A stretch of 64,000 bases of DNA from Acidimicrobiia bacterium. GTDB taxonomy: Bacteria; Actinomycetota; Acidimicrobiia; Acidimicrobiales; Aldehydirespiratoraceae. Position numbers and translations under genes: made by a program. Shown in pieces: positions 40,601 to 51,213 of this stretch. The DNA lies in NCBI GenBank assembly GCA_022820805.1, contig JAJEEV010000050.1, positions 22,215-86,214 on the forward strand, given 5' to 3'. Numbering within the stretch: the first letter of the stretch is position 1; each line of letters opens with the position of its first letter. The notes beneath the pieces are model-generated. The model was not told the origin of the DNA, ran no database searches, and worked only from the letters and a program-made list of their open reading frames with translations.

Positions 40601-41442
40601 TCGCGGCGATGGATCCGGGCCAGATGGGCGGCGAAGATCGCTCCCCCCGCCGGCCCCGACTCGATCAGCCTCACCGGGAACGAGGCCGCCGCCGAGCTGC
40701 TCATCAGCCCGCCGCCGGAGTGGATCAGCAGCAGCGGGCACCCCGCACCCATCCGGCGCAGCTCAGCCTCGAGTCTCCGCAGATAGGAGGCGATGAGCGG
40801 CTGGACGTAGGCGTTGGCGCACACCGTGTTGAACCGCTCGAACTCCCGCATCTGGGGCGACACCTCGCAGCTCAGCGACACGGCGATGTCGGGGTCGGCC
40901 GCACCGAGCAGGTCGCGGAAGCGGCGCTCGTGGTCGCCGTTGCGGTAGCTGTGCATGAACCCCACCGCCACCGAGGCGTACCCGCCGTCGACCAGCCGCT
41001 CGACCACCGCTCGGGCGGCGCCCTCGTCGAAGGCCAGCAGCACCTCCCCGGAGGCGCCGACCCGTTCGGGGACCACGTAACGGTCCTTGCGCTCGATCAG
41101 GGCAGCCGGCAGCACGATGTTCAGGTCATATTGCTCGAAGCGGCTCTCGGTGCGGGTCTCGATCACGTCGCGGAATCCCGCGGTGGTCACCAGCGCGGTG
41201 CGGGCGCCCCGGCGCTCGATCAGGGCGTTGGTGGCCAGGGTGGTGCCGTGGATGATCTGCGCGATCTCCCGCAGGGCCAAGCCCTCGCGGCCGACGACGG
41301 ACGCGATTCCCGCGAGAATCCCCTCCTCGGGCCGCTCGTGGGTGGTGAGCACCTTGATGGACGAAAAGCTGCCGTCGTCCCGCTCGAGGGCGATGTCGGT
41401 GAACGTCCCCCCGACGTCGACTCCAATGCGTGACCCTGACAC
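37687..41442 (-). CDS. Hydantoinase/oxoprolinase, fused A and B subunits
   Basis: This 1251-residue protein joins HyuA (residues 1 to about 690) and HyuB (about 700 to the end). HyuA begins RIGVDVGGTFTDIALERDDG and has IIHGTTLATNALIERRG, SYDMGGTTAKIALI and GGGSIATVD. HyuB begins MQIMWNRLISVVEEQALTLV and has NDPWKGTGHLHDI and MFNSGGSGARPDRDG. Such ATP-dependent enzymes open hydantoins or 5-oxoproline or carboxylate ketones. The same fusion occurs in eukaryotic 5-oxoprolinase and some bacterial homologues. It is 2 bp from the SDR gene upstream. Confidence 0.92.
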   Translation of the reverse strand: MSGSRIGVDVGGTFTDIALERDDGSFSSIKVLTTHERPEEGILAGIASVVGREGLALREIAQIIHGTTLATNALIERRGARTALVTTAGFRDVIETRTESRFEQYDLNIVLPAALIERKDRYVVPERVGASGEVLLAFDEGAARAVVERLVDGGYASVAVGFMHSYRNGDHERRFRDLLGAADPDIAVSLSCEVSPQMREFERFNTVCANAYVQPLIASYLRRLEAELRRMGAGCPLLLIHSGGGLMSSSAAASFPVRLIESGPAGGAIFAAHLARIHRRDRIVSYDMGGTTAKIALIEDCSPRTAKTFETARTARFKKGSGMPISVPTIEMIEIGAGGGSIATVDALGQIRVGPHSAGADPGPASYGQGGTAATVTDANVQLGRLHPDTFGATGISLSPSQAADAIGSDVGEPLGLDTDAGAVGVVEVVDENMANAARTHAVESGKDLAGYSMVAFGGAAPLHASRLIDKLGIDEVLVPVGAGVGSAIGFLLAPFSYEATRSFYTTSDSFDTEGVRSLLDELAAEAEAFVRTGTSGAVTVEREVSMRYRGQGWEIPVTLPLGEFDEIAAQELINAFVKAYEAFFGRAIDGLTIEAVSWSVTVSSGRDAPPLVEPTAAGRPLAAAGTRLAHDPTAGAKVPTALFERSALSAGDTVAGPALIIEEQTTTVVGSGHEAVVQPDLTLRVARAAHHDREAQSASRSAEQSGRPEAASRVVPMQIMWNRLISVVEEQALTLVRTAFSTSVREAGDLSAGIFDRSGRMIAQAVTGTPGHVNTMAAAVGHFINEIGPESIHPGDVYLTNDPWKGTGHLHDITVATPVFAGEDSDDSELIGLFASTAHVVDIGGRGFGPDARELYEEGIRIPIMRWADRGRLNRDLIEIVRANVREPDQVIGDIFGLAASNETGRRRLLDMLAEFGLTDLHGLAGFVFDRTRRATLAALRRVPEGVYRNTMRVDGYGDPVTLSTTVTVTGDGMHADFSGTSPVSPFGINVPITYAQAYFTYGMLVALAPELPNNFASLEPFTVSSPPGTILNAVEPDPVAVRHVIGHFVTDLCMGAIAEALPDVIPAEGSGALWNFQASARSADVTDPRPPVEILMFNSGGSGARPDRDGLTATAFPSGVRTMSAEATEQVGPIVVWRKEIRDDSAGAGRFRGGLGQVIELAPAEGYQFEFSAMFDRVDNPARGRAGGRDGARGDVRLDDGTPFGSKGKQTVPAGRRLILELPGGGGFGDPAERDPAAVANDIAQGYVT

Positions 41443-41444
41443 GG

Positions 41445-42248
41445 CTAGAGGCCCTCGACGGCGGGGAAGGTCTCGGGCCTGACGATGTCGACCGTGGCCG
41501 AGCGCTGCTGGGCCAGCATGCCGCCGTCCACCCGCAACGTCTCGCCGGTGATGTAGCCGGCGTCGTCGGAGGCCAGGAACAGCGCCGCTCCGGTCATGTC
41601 GAGCGGCTCACCGATCCGTCCCAGCGGCACGTTCTCGCCCCGGTGGGTGCGCTCGTCGGCCGTCATGCCGCTGGTGTCGATCGCGCCGGGCACCAGCGCG
41701 TTGACCCGGACGTTGTAGGGACCGAGGTCCAGCGCCATCGCCCGGGTGAGAGCCTCGATGCCGCCCTTGGTGGCGTCGTAGGCGGTGAAGGACCGGTGGG
41801 CCCGGGTGGCGCCGCCCGAGCTCATGTTGATGATCGCGCCGCCGCCCTGTTCGGCCATGATGCGAGCGATCGGGTGCGACACCAGGAAGTGCCCGGTGAG
41901 GTTGACGTCGACGATGCGCCGCCACCACGCCTCGTCGGCCTCGAGGAAGTGCAGCATCGGGCTGATCAGCGCGGCGTTGTTCACCAGCACGTCGATGCGG
42001 CCGTGCTCGGCCATCACCGCGTCGACCATGGCGGCCACCTGGGCGCTGTCGGACACGTCGGCCGGCGCGGCCATGGCCGTGCCCCCGGCGTCGGTGATGG
42101 CGGCCGCGGTCCCGGCCGCAGTCTCAGGGTCGATGTCGTTGGCTGCGACCGCGGATCCGGCTCCGGCGAAGCGCTCGGCGATGGCCCGGCCGATCCCGCG
42201 CCCGGCCCCGGTGACGACCACGACCTTGCCCCTCAAGGAGTCGTGCAT
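41445..42248 (-). CDS. SDR family oxidoreductase
   Basis: This 267-residue classical SDR has VVVTGAGRGIGRAIAERF near residue 11, NNAALISP for the NNAG position, the catalytic serine in NMSSGGATRAH and Tyr-x3-Lys in YDATKGG. It ends LRVDGGML plus a short tail. A GAGGAGG ribosome binding site precedes the ATG. It is the first gene of the SDR-hydantoinase-oxidoreductase operon, which lies between rapZ and uvrC. Confidence 0.9.
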   Translation of the reverse strand: MHDSLRGKVVVVTGAGRGIGRAIAERFAGAGSAVAANDIDPETAAGTAAAITDAGGTAMAAPADVSDSAQVAAMVDAVMAEHGRIDVLVNNAALISPMLHFLEADEAWWRRIVDVNLTGHFLVSHPIARIMAEQGGGAIINMSSGGATRAHRSFTAYDATKGGIEALTRAMALDLGPYNVRVNALVPGAIDTSGMTADERTHRGENVPLGRIGEPLDMTGAALFLASDDAGYITGETLRVDGGMLAQQRSATVDIVRPETFPAVEGL

Positions 42249-42284
42249 GTGTTCGCCCTCCTCGCCGCCGGGGAGCCCATTCTA

Positions 42285-42333
42285 CGAATTGGCAGCACTG
42301 CGCACGCCAGCCGTGCACAACGCTGCCAATTCG
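42285..42333. terminator. Long hairpin downstream of uvrC
   Basis: CGAATTGGCAGC (42285-42296) and GCTGCCAATTCG (42322-42333) form a perfect 12-bp stem. Inside it TGCGCAC and GTGCACA pair with one G-T. It lies 13 bp after the uvrC stop and 36 bp before the SDR start. There is no U tract. It may stop uvrC transcripts or be a copy of a dispersed palindrome. Confidence 0.5.
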
Positions 42334-42346
42334 CGGAAGTGAGGGA

Positions 42347-44209
42347 TCAACCGCTCGGGTGGAAGGCAGCGTGGACGTTCTCGGCCACTGCGTCGGGCAG
42401 CCAGCCCAGGGCCTTGAGCTCGCGCAGGTCGGCCCGCTGCACGGCCCTGACCCCGCCGAGCTCCTTGGTCAGGCGGGCCTTGCGCACGGGGCCGAGCCCG
42501 GCGATCCCGTCGAGGGCCGAGCCCGTCATGCGCCTGCCCCGCAGCGTGCGATGGTACGAGATCGCGAAGCGGTGGCTCTCGTCGCGGATGCGCTGCAGCA
42601 TGTACAGGGCCTCGGACTGGCGCGGCAGGCGCACCGGCTCGGCCCGGCCCGGCACGAACACCTCCTCGAACTGCTTGGCCAGCGCCGCCGCTGGGATCTC
42701 GTCCTCGAGGCCCAGTTCCTCCAGGACCCGCACCGCCACCCCCAGCTGCCCCTTGCCGCCGTCCACCAGCAGAAGCTGCGGCGGGTACGAGAAGCGGCCG
42801 TCGCGCTCGGTGACCGGCCGGGCCCGTTGCTCCAGGTAGCCGCTCAGCCGCCGGGTCAGGACCTCGTGCATGGCTGCGAAGTCGTCGTTGCCGGGCACTG
42901 AGCGCAGCCGGAACCGCCGGTAGTCGGATTTCTTGGGCAGGCCGTCCTCGAGCACCACCATCGAGCCCACGTAGTCCTGCCCCGACAGGTGGCTCATGTC
43001 GTAGCACTCGATGCGCAGCGGGGCCTCGGCCAGCGCCAGGTGTTCCTGGAGCTCGTTGAGGGCCCGGGCCCGGCTGTTGTGGTCGGTGCTGCGCTTGAGC
43101 CGGTGCCGGGTGAACGACTCCTCCGCGTTGCGGGTCACCGTCTCCTGCAGGGCCCGCTTGGGACCGCGTTGAGGCACGCGGACCTGCACCCGCGAGCCCC
43201 GCATCTCGGTGAGCCACTCGGTGTAGAGCCCGGCCTCGGCGGGCATGTCCGGCACCAGCACCAGCTTGGGCCAGCCCAGCGGGTTGTCGTCGAAGTAGAG
43301 CCGCTCCAGGGTCCGGCTGACCAACTCGGCCCGGTCGAGCTCCTCGGCCTTGTCGATCATGAAGCCCCGACGTCCCATCACCCGGCCCCGGCGCACGAAG
43401 AAGACCTGCACGGCCGCCTCCAGGGCGTCCTCCACCAGGCCGATGACGTCGAAGTCCTCGCTTCTGGAGCCCACCATCTGCTGGGTCTCGACCGCTTTGC
43501 GGACCGAGTCGAGCCGGTCCCTCAGCCGGGCGGCCCGCTCGTACTCCAGCTCGTCGGCCGCCGCGGTCATCTCGGCGTTGAGGCGGTCGATGACCGGGTC
43601 GGTGTCGCCCTCCAGGAACTCCAGCAGATCGGACACCATGGCCGCGTACTCGTCGGCGGAGACCTCGCCGACGCACGGTCCCGAGCACTTCTCGATGTGG
43701 TACAGCAGGCAGGGCTTGCCCAGGCTGGCGTAGCGGCGGAACTTGCCGTCGGTGCAGGTGCGGATCGGGAACGTGCGCAGCAGCAGGTCGAGGGTGTCCC
43801 GGATGGCGTAGGCGTGGCCGTAGGGACCGAAGTAGCGGTTGCCCTTGCGGCGCCGGCCCCGCATGACCATGGCCCGGGGCCACTCGTCGACCATGGTGAC
43901 GCACAGGAACGGGTAGGACTTGTCGTCGGTGTAGCGGACGTTGAACCGGGGCCGGTGCCGCTGGATCAGCGAGAACTCCAGCATCAGCGCCTCGACCTCG
44001 TTGGCCACCTGGATCCACTCCACCAACGCGGCCGCCTCGACCATCTGGCGGGTGCGCAGCGGCAGGTGCGAGCCGAAGTAGTTGTTGAGGCGCGACCGCA
44101 GGCTCTTGGCCTTGCCTACGTAGATGACCCGCCCCTCGGCGTCGAGGAACTGGTACGACCCGGGGGCGTCGGGGATGGACCCCGCCGCCGGGCGGGTCAG
44201 CGCGCCCAT
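42347..44209 (-). CDS. uvrC: Excinuclease ABC subunit C
   Basis: This 620-residue endonuclease makes both incisions in nucleotide excision repair. The GIY-YIG domain is in PGSYQFLDAEGRVIYVGKAK (about residue 20). The UVR motif is in the middle (INRLNAEMTAAADELEYERA region). The RNase H-like C-terminal domain has RIECYDMSHLSGQDYVGSMV and LLLVDGGKGQLGVA, and two helix-hairpin-helix motifs end the protein (LDGIAGLGPVRKARLTKELGG). It is 79 bp after uvrA on the same strand. Confidence 0.96.
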   Translation of the reverse strand: MGALTRPAAGSIPDAPGSYQFLDAEGRVIYVGKAKSLRSRLNNYFGSHLPLRTRQMVEAAALVEWIQVANEVEALMLEFSLIQRHRPRFNVRYTDDKSYPFLCVTMVDEWPRAMVMRGRRRKGNRYFGPYGHAYAIRDTLDLLLRTFPIRTCTDGKFRRYASLGKPCLLYHIEKCSGPCVGEVSADEYAAMVSDLLEFLEGDTDPVIDRLNAEMTAAADELEYERAARLRDRLDSVRKAVETQQMVGSRSEDFDVIGLVEDALEAAVQVFFVRRGRVMGRRGFMIDKAEELDRAELVSRTLERLYFDDNPLGWPKLVLVPDMPAEAGLYTEWLTEMRGSRVQVRVPQRGPKRALQETVTRNAEESFTRHRLKRSTDHNSRARALNELQEHLALAEAPLRIECYDMSHLSGQDYVGSMVVLEDGLPKKSDYRRFRLRSVPGNDDFAAMHEVLTRRLSGYLEQRARPVTERDGRFSYPPQLLLVDGGKGQLGVAVRVLEELGLEDEIPAAALAKQFEEVFVPGRAEPVRLPRQSEALYMLQRIRDESHRFAISYHRTLRGRRMTGSALDGIAGLGPVRKARLTKELGGVRAVQRADLRELKALGWLPDAVAENVHAAFHPSG

Positions 44210-44288
44210 GCCTTGGCCCCTATTGCGTCAGCGGCGTTTGATCGCGCCCTCCCGTCAATGCAACCGGGGAACGCGACGAGAGCGCCGG

Positions 44289-47168
<2,880 letters not shown>

Positions 47169-47174
47169 GCTCAG

Positions 47175-47216
47175 ACTCTACCCGCTGGGCCTGTCCGTGC
47201 AGCGAACAGTTGTTCG
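47175..47216 (-). promoter_or_regulatory. uvrA promoter with LexA/SOS box
   Basis: The -10 box TAGAGT (complement of 47175-47180) ends 6 nt before the uvrA GTG. CGAACAGTTGTTCG (47203-47216) matches the actinobacterial SOS box CGAAC-N4-GTTCG and overlaps the -35 position. This predicts LexA repression and damage induction of uvrA. Confidence 0.78.
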
Positions 47217-47237
47217 TAATCCGGCGGATTGCGGGGA

Positions 47238-48020
47238 TCAGCGCCAGAGAGCTACCGCGTAGGTCGTGTTGTCGTTGAGACCGAGGCTGCGGGCCTCGTT
47301 CAGGATGTGCGCGGCGATGTCCTCGGCGGTCTCTGCGCCGGACCCGCACGCTGCTCCGATGCCGCCGGTCACAGAGTCGTCCGACAGCCACTCGACGCCG
47401 TGGGCGTACACGAACGGCTCCCAGCCGCCGTCGCTGGCCAGGACCACCGCGTCGGGCTGAGTCCCGTCGCCGGACTCGCCGACAATCTCCACCTCGACCA
47501 GCCCGGTGCCTGCGCTGGCATCGGCGGGTGGCATGCCCAGGCAGATCTCGATGCTGCCGCCCGGGATGCGGTGGGGGCGGCCGCAGCAGAACCCGCGGAA
47601 CCCGTCAGGCCCCTCAGTGGCTATGAACGGCAGCGTGTCGCCCATCCAGCCGATCAGCAGCCCGTCCTCGGGGGTCCAGGCAGCCACGGTGAGGGTGCTC
47701 ATCGGGAACATGAACAGCGGCAGGTTCCGCTGCCACGACTCCGGACCGGTCAGAGCCAGGACCCGCTCGTTGGCCTCCCCGAAGGCGACCGCCATCTCGT
47801 CGGCCCCGGCGATGCGCCGCGGCAGTCCCTCAATCGCAGCCTGGGCGGCCTCGTCGCCTCGGGTGTGTCCCCCGAGTCCGTCGGCCACCGCGATGACCCA
47901 GCTCCCGTCGCCGTCCGACACTGTCGCCGACGCCCGGTCCTCGTTCACCCGCCGAGGCCCGATCTCGCTCACCCAAGCAACGGAGGCTCCCCGCCCCGGA
48001 CGATCCTCGAGCTCCTCCAC
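47238..48020 (-). CDS. PP2C-family serine/threonine protein phosphatase
   Basis: This 260-residue protein has PP2C motifs: RRVNEDRAS (metal Asp/Glu), VIAVADGLGGHTRGDEAA, VVLASDGGWEPFV and the final LNDNTTYAVALWR. The family dephosphorylates proteins using Mn/Mg. It is cytosolic with no membrane segment or sensory domain. Its GTG lies 7 bp after the upstream gene, so it is probably cotranscribed with the HNH-domain gene and the small helical gene. Confidence 0.87.
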   Translation of the reverse strand: MEELEDRPGRGASVAWVSEIGPRRVNEDRASATVSDGDGSWVIAVADGLGGHTRGDEAAQAAIEGLPRRIAGADEMAVAFGEANERVLALTGPESWQRNLPLFMFPMSTLTVAAWTPEDGLLIGWMGDTLPFIATEGPDGFRGFCCGRPHRIPGGSIEICLGMPPADASAGTGLVEVEIVGESGDGTQPDAVVLASDGGWEPFVYAHGVEWLSDDSVTGGIGAACGSGAETAEDIAAHILNEARSLGLNDNTTYAVALWR

Positions 48021-48027
48021 GCCAAGA

Positions 48028-48324
48028 TCATGCCACCGCGGCGCCGTCGCCGCCCTGACGCTCGATTAGGGCGAGGATGGCTTCTGCTCGTCCCTCGAAC
48101 TCCGCCAACTTCTCCGAGAACGCTTGACACCTCTCCATGAACTCGCGGAGTTCCGCGGTGGGAGTCCGTTTGATGTCGACGAGGGAGACCATCGCCTCCA
48201 CATCGGCCTCCACCTGCCGGATGGCCTTGAGTGCTTCCGTGCTGCTGACGCTGCCGTCCGTCACGCTGGCCAGAATGGTCGCGATCCCGGCGTCAATCCG
48301 CTGAGCGGCGTCCCTCCACGTCAT
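48028..48324 (-). CDS. Small helical hypothetical protein, 98 aa
   Basis: This protein is almost entirely alpha-helical and probably coiled coil: MTWRDAAQRIDAGIATILAS, STEALKAIRQVEADVEAMV, then LREFMERCQAFSEKLAEFEG. I do not recognise the family. It lies 4 bp after the HNH gene and 7 bp before the phosphatase gene. Its helical pattern is like the N-terminal DUF222 region of the HNH protein, so the two may be related or interact; that is speculative. Confidence 0.65.
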   Translation of the reverse strand: MTWRDAAQRIDAGIATILASVTDGSVSSTEALKAIRQVEADVEAMVSLVDIKRTPTAELREFMERCQAFSEKLAEFEGRAEAILALIERQGGDGAAVA

Positions 48325-48328
48325 GCGC

Positions 48329-49666
48329 TCATGTGACCGCGAAGCGCGCGTCAGTCGCGTGCGAGGTGGAAGCGGCGTCAGCCTGATCGCAGGGAGTCAT
48401 CGTCGGTCGGACGGTCCGAATGCGCGCTTGGCGTTGGTTGCTTGAGCTGCCCGGTCCGTGTGAGCGCGGCGGGCCGTGAATCGGTGGCGGATCGGGAGCG
48501 CGGGCCGGCCCGTGGCGGATGCGCTCCGGCGGTGCGATCGTGTGCAGGTCGCCGCTGGGCACGACTCGCCAGCCGTGGTGATGGACCTTGTCGTGACATC
48601 CCCAGCACAGCAGCATCAGGTTGTCGATGTCGTTGGGGCCGCCCTGAGACCGGGGCCGGATGTGGTGGGCTTGGCACACGGCATAGTGCTCGCCGCAGGC
48701 GCCGTAGCGGGCGATCAGCGCGTCCATCTGAGCCCTGGTAGGTCGCGGCAGCGCCGAGCCGCGCCACAGCGGCACGCCCTTGCTGCTGTACACCACGCCC
48801 ACGATCCTGGCGTTGCAGAAGTGCTCCTCGAGCACGCTCTGAGGAATCACTCCCCCGCCGGCCACCTCCGCGAACGCCTTGTCGCCGTCACGGTCCAGAT
48901 GCTGCACGATGGCGATTTCGGCCGAAGGCGCTCCCCTGCTCCCTTCGCCTGAGTCAGTCTCGGTGAGTGTGTCGAGCGCATCGGCGAGACGCTGCCGGAG
49001 GCTGCGCTTCTCGCCGCCGGGGTTGTTGAGGTCTAGTCGCCGCAACCGCTCGGCCTCCTCAAGGAGCCGCTTGTTCAGCTTGGCCCCGACCACCGGGTCG
49101 AACTCGCCCCGCAGATGGACCATGCCGTCGTCGTTGTCCTTCCACACGCTGAGCCGTCGCCGGGCCCGCTGCCGTCTGTACTGTCCCTCGCCGCCGTCAT
49201 CCTGACGCTGAGCCACCCATCGCCCCGTCTCTCTGGCGAACTGCTCCGGCGACAGCGAAGCCGCCTTCTCCAGCAGGCCGGTGTCCTGGCTGACCTGAGC
49301 GACGCTGGTCTTCTTCGAGGCTTGGGCGAGGGCCTTGGCGTTCGCCAGAGAGATGTCGCCGTCCGTCAACGCGTCCCGCACTTCGGGCATCGATTGCAGT
49401 TGCCCGACCGCTCTGACCTGCCCTTCGGCGTCTCGCCGGAACACCCCAGCCGCCTGGGCCAGCACCCCGGCACCTCCGTCGCCGTGCTGCTCACTGGTCG
49501 CTACTAGCGCAGCCGCGTCAGCCTGCAGCACCGCCACCTGCGCTGCGAACGCCTTCGACTCCGACAGCACCTGTCGTGCATCCGCGGTCGAAGCGCTCTC
49601 GGAGTTGACCAGGCGGATCAACTCTGCCAGTCCTTCCCGCACTCGCTGGGTCATCTCCACAAGCAT
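48329..49666 (-). CDS. DUF222/HNH endonuclease domain protein
   Basis: This 445-residue protein has a long helical N-terminal half (DUF222 type: LAQAAGVFRRDAEG, DGDISLANAKALAQASK) and a C-terminal HNH nuclease motif, CQAHHIRPRSQGGPNDIDNL followed by LLCWGCHDKVHHHGW. The cysteines bind zinc. Such proteins are abundant and repeated in actinobacterial genomes; several are linked to mobile DNA but functions are unknown. The last 70 residues are low-complexity and proline-rich. ATG 49666 is chosen over an in-frame TTG at 49672. Confidence 0.85.
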   Translation of the reverse strand: MLVEMTQRVREGLAELIRLVNSESASTADARQVLSESKAFAAQVAVLQADAAALVATSEQHGDGGAGVLAQAAGVFRRDAEGQVRAVGQLQSMPEVRDALTDGDISLANAKALAQASKKTSVAQVSQDTGLLEKAASLSPEQFARETGRWVAQRQDDGGEGQYRRQRARRRLSVWKDNDDGMVHLRGEFDPVVGAKLNKRLLEEAERLRRLDLNNPGGEKRSLRQRLADALDTLTETDSGEGSRGAPSAEIAIVQHLDRDGDKAFAEVAGGGVIPQSVLEEHFCNARIVGVVYSSKGVPLWRGSALPRPTRAQMDALIARYGACGEHYAVCQAHHIRPRSQGGPNDIDNLMLLCWGCHDKVHHHGWRVVPSGDLHTIAPPERIRHGPARAPDPPPIHGPPRSHGPGSSSNQRQARIRTVRPTMTPCDQADAASTSHATDARFAVT

Positions 49667-49857
49667 GGTCAAAGCATGACATGGGGGTATGACATCTGTA
49701 GAGCATCGTCAATAAATCTTAGATACTGTTGTTGGTCCACCTGGTCGGAAGACGAAGCCGGCTGGGGCTTGCCGGACTCGCGGCCCCCGCAGTGGACACC
49801 CCGCGAAGTCAGCCGGGTCGCCCCTGCGGGCACTCCTACACATGTGAGGAGGAGCCC

Positions 49858-50301
49858 ATGACGGGCACCATCCCCTTCGGGCGCGACTCGTGGGTCGCAG
49901 TGAACCTGTACTCGATGCGCACCGACGGTCGCCAGACCTTGACGTTGGACGGCAAACCGCCGCCCGACTACAACCCGCAGCGCACTGTGGCCTACCTCGA
50001 CAGGTATGAGGACGGGCCGCATGAGCTAGGCATCGGCGGGACGTTCTACCTGATCAAGACCAACGAACCCCCACCGCCGGACCTGGTCTCGGCACTGGTA
50101 GAAGCCTTGACCGCCCGAGGCCGCGGCCGGTGGCTCAGAGTCGTGCGCGAGCCTGTGCGCGAGCACACGTTCCAACTGTGGGACGCCGACGGCCATCTTC
50201 TCGATGACGAGCGCCCCAAGTGCACCTGCGGCGGCGGCATAGCCGTAGACCCCGACACAGTGACCTGCTGGTCCGGCGCCGAGATCTTCGAAGCAACCTG
50301 A
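49858..50301 (+). CDS. Hypothetical protein, 147 aa
   Basis: This protein is not recognised. It begins MTGTIPFGRDSWVAVNLYSM with a GGAGGAG ribosome binding site 4-5 nt upstream. The middle (PQRTVAYLDRYEDGPHELGI) and FYLIKTNEPPPPDLV look beta-rich, followed by one helix. Near the C-terminus CTCGGGIAVDPDTVTC has three cysteines that may bind a metal. It is convergent with hicAB. The upstream 190 bp hold ATGACAT motifs shared with the promoter at 29885. Confidence 0.62.
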   Translation: MTGTIPFGRDSWVAVNLYSMRTDGRQTLTLDGKPPPDYNPQRTVAYLDRYEDGPHELGIGGTFYLIKTNEPPPPDLVSALVEALTARGRGRWLRVVREPVREHTFQLWDADGHLLDDERPKCTCGGGIAVDPDTVTCWSGAEIFEAT

Positions 50302-50395
50302 GCCCTGCCGTGCTTGCCGGTGTCGGAGGCTGAGCCTGCCGAGGATCAATACCGAGACGCCGGCGGGACTCGCCGACGGCACGTCGTGGGAGGTG

Positions 50396-50794
50396 CTACT
50401 GGGCGAGGATCTGGCTGATGCGCTGATGGGACACTCCCAGGAGGTGTCCGATATCGCGCATCGGGAAGCCAGCGTCCCTGAGCAACTTCGCGGCCTCGCG
50501 CCTCGCCCTCGCCGCGGCCGCACTCGCTTCCTCGGCGACGGACACGGAATGGTGAAGCTCATTCAGCAGTCCGGCTACCTCGTGGGGAGGTTGCACATGC
50601 ACGTCGACCGGCCCGACTTCCGACTCGTCAACGTCAAGCATCATGGCTATCGCCTCGCGAGCGGTCGGCTCCACCTGGTTGAGGCGCCTTGCCTGCGAGA
50701 AGACTCCCCTCAGGTCAGGCACGGTGATCGCCCACCAGTCGCCCGAGCGAACCGCGTCGACTCGATAGCCCTGAAGCGGTGAATCCATCGTCAT
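50396..50794 (-). CDS. hicB: HicB-family antitoxin with C-terminal HTH
   Basis: This 132-residue protein has the HicB partial RNase H fold in its first half (MTMDSPLQGYRVDAVRSGDW, WAITVPDLRGVFSQAR, TAREAIAMMLDV). A helix-turn-helix follows at the C-terminus (LLRDAGFPMRDIGHLLGVSH, then QRISQILAQ), which is the DNA-binding part for autoregulation. The ATG at 50794 overlaps the hicA stop (ATGA). Confidence 0.85.
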   Translation of the reverse strand: MTMDSPLQGYRVDAVRSGDWWAITVPDLRGVFSQARRLNQVEPTAREAIAMMLDVDESEVGPVDVHVQPPHEVAGLLNELHHSVSVAEEASAAAARARREAAKLLRDAGFPMRDIGHLLGVSHQRISQILAQ

Positions 50795-50991
50795 CGTCCA
50801 GTGATTCTCCTCGCGTCGGCGAGGATTCCCGCAGCGGTCCGTTCGTTGATCTCCCGGTGACGCGGGATCACGAGTCTCTCGCCTCCCAGCACCCATATCT
50901 CGTGGCTGCCACCCTGGCGTACGAGGGTGAGGTCGACTCCACCAGCCTTGGCCATCGATCTGATGCGACTCATCAGCTCTCGCTTCTTCAC
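50791..50991 (-). CDS. hicA: HicA-family mRNA interferase toxin
   Basis: This 66-residue dsRNA-binding-fold toxin has the catalytic histidine in VRQGGSHEIWVLGG. It begins MKKRELMSRIRSMAKAGGVD and ends INERTAAGILADARRITGR. HicA cleaves mRNA. The GTG is leaderless. The toxin-first order with HicB overlapping is the classic hicAB arrangement. Confidence 0.87.
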   Translation of the reverse strand: MKKRELMSRIRSMAKAGGVDLTLVRQGGSHEIWVLGGERLVIPRHREINERTAAGILADARRITGR

Positions 50992-50998
50992 CTGAGGT

Positions 50999-51027
50999 TG
51001 GCTACAAGCCTAGACACTCTAAGTCAA
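50999..51027 (-). promoter_or_regulatory. hicAB promoter
   Basis: On the minus strand TTGACT (complement of 51022-51027) and TAGCCA (complement of 50999-51004) are 17 nt apart. The -10 ends 7 nt before the hicA GTG at 50991. Confidence 0.55.
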
Positions 51028-51032
51028 GCACA

Positions 51033-51152
51033 CTAGCCGTCCGATGGAAGGGCCGGGATGCGGCGGGCATGCTCCTTGGCGATCAGCGCACACGATGCAC
51101 GTGCGGCCTCGGCTTCGTCACATCCCGTCTCGGTGTTCTGCCGGTCTCGCAC
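51033..51152 (-). other. Possible 39-aa open frame or gene remnant
   Basis: A frame with a GTG at 51152 reads VRDRQNTETGCDEAEAARAS and then CALIAKEHARRIPALPSDG before TAG. Composition is coding-like (helical, acidic/basic balance), but there is no clear ribosome binding site. The rest of the 180-bp stretch between hicA and the DUF429 gene shows nothing else. Confidence 0.2.
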
Positions 51153-51213
51153 CTTGAGCCAGCAGCGTGCCTACCACTACAACGGTGGTCAGGAACTGAG
51201 CGTCTTCTCCCGG

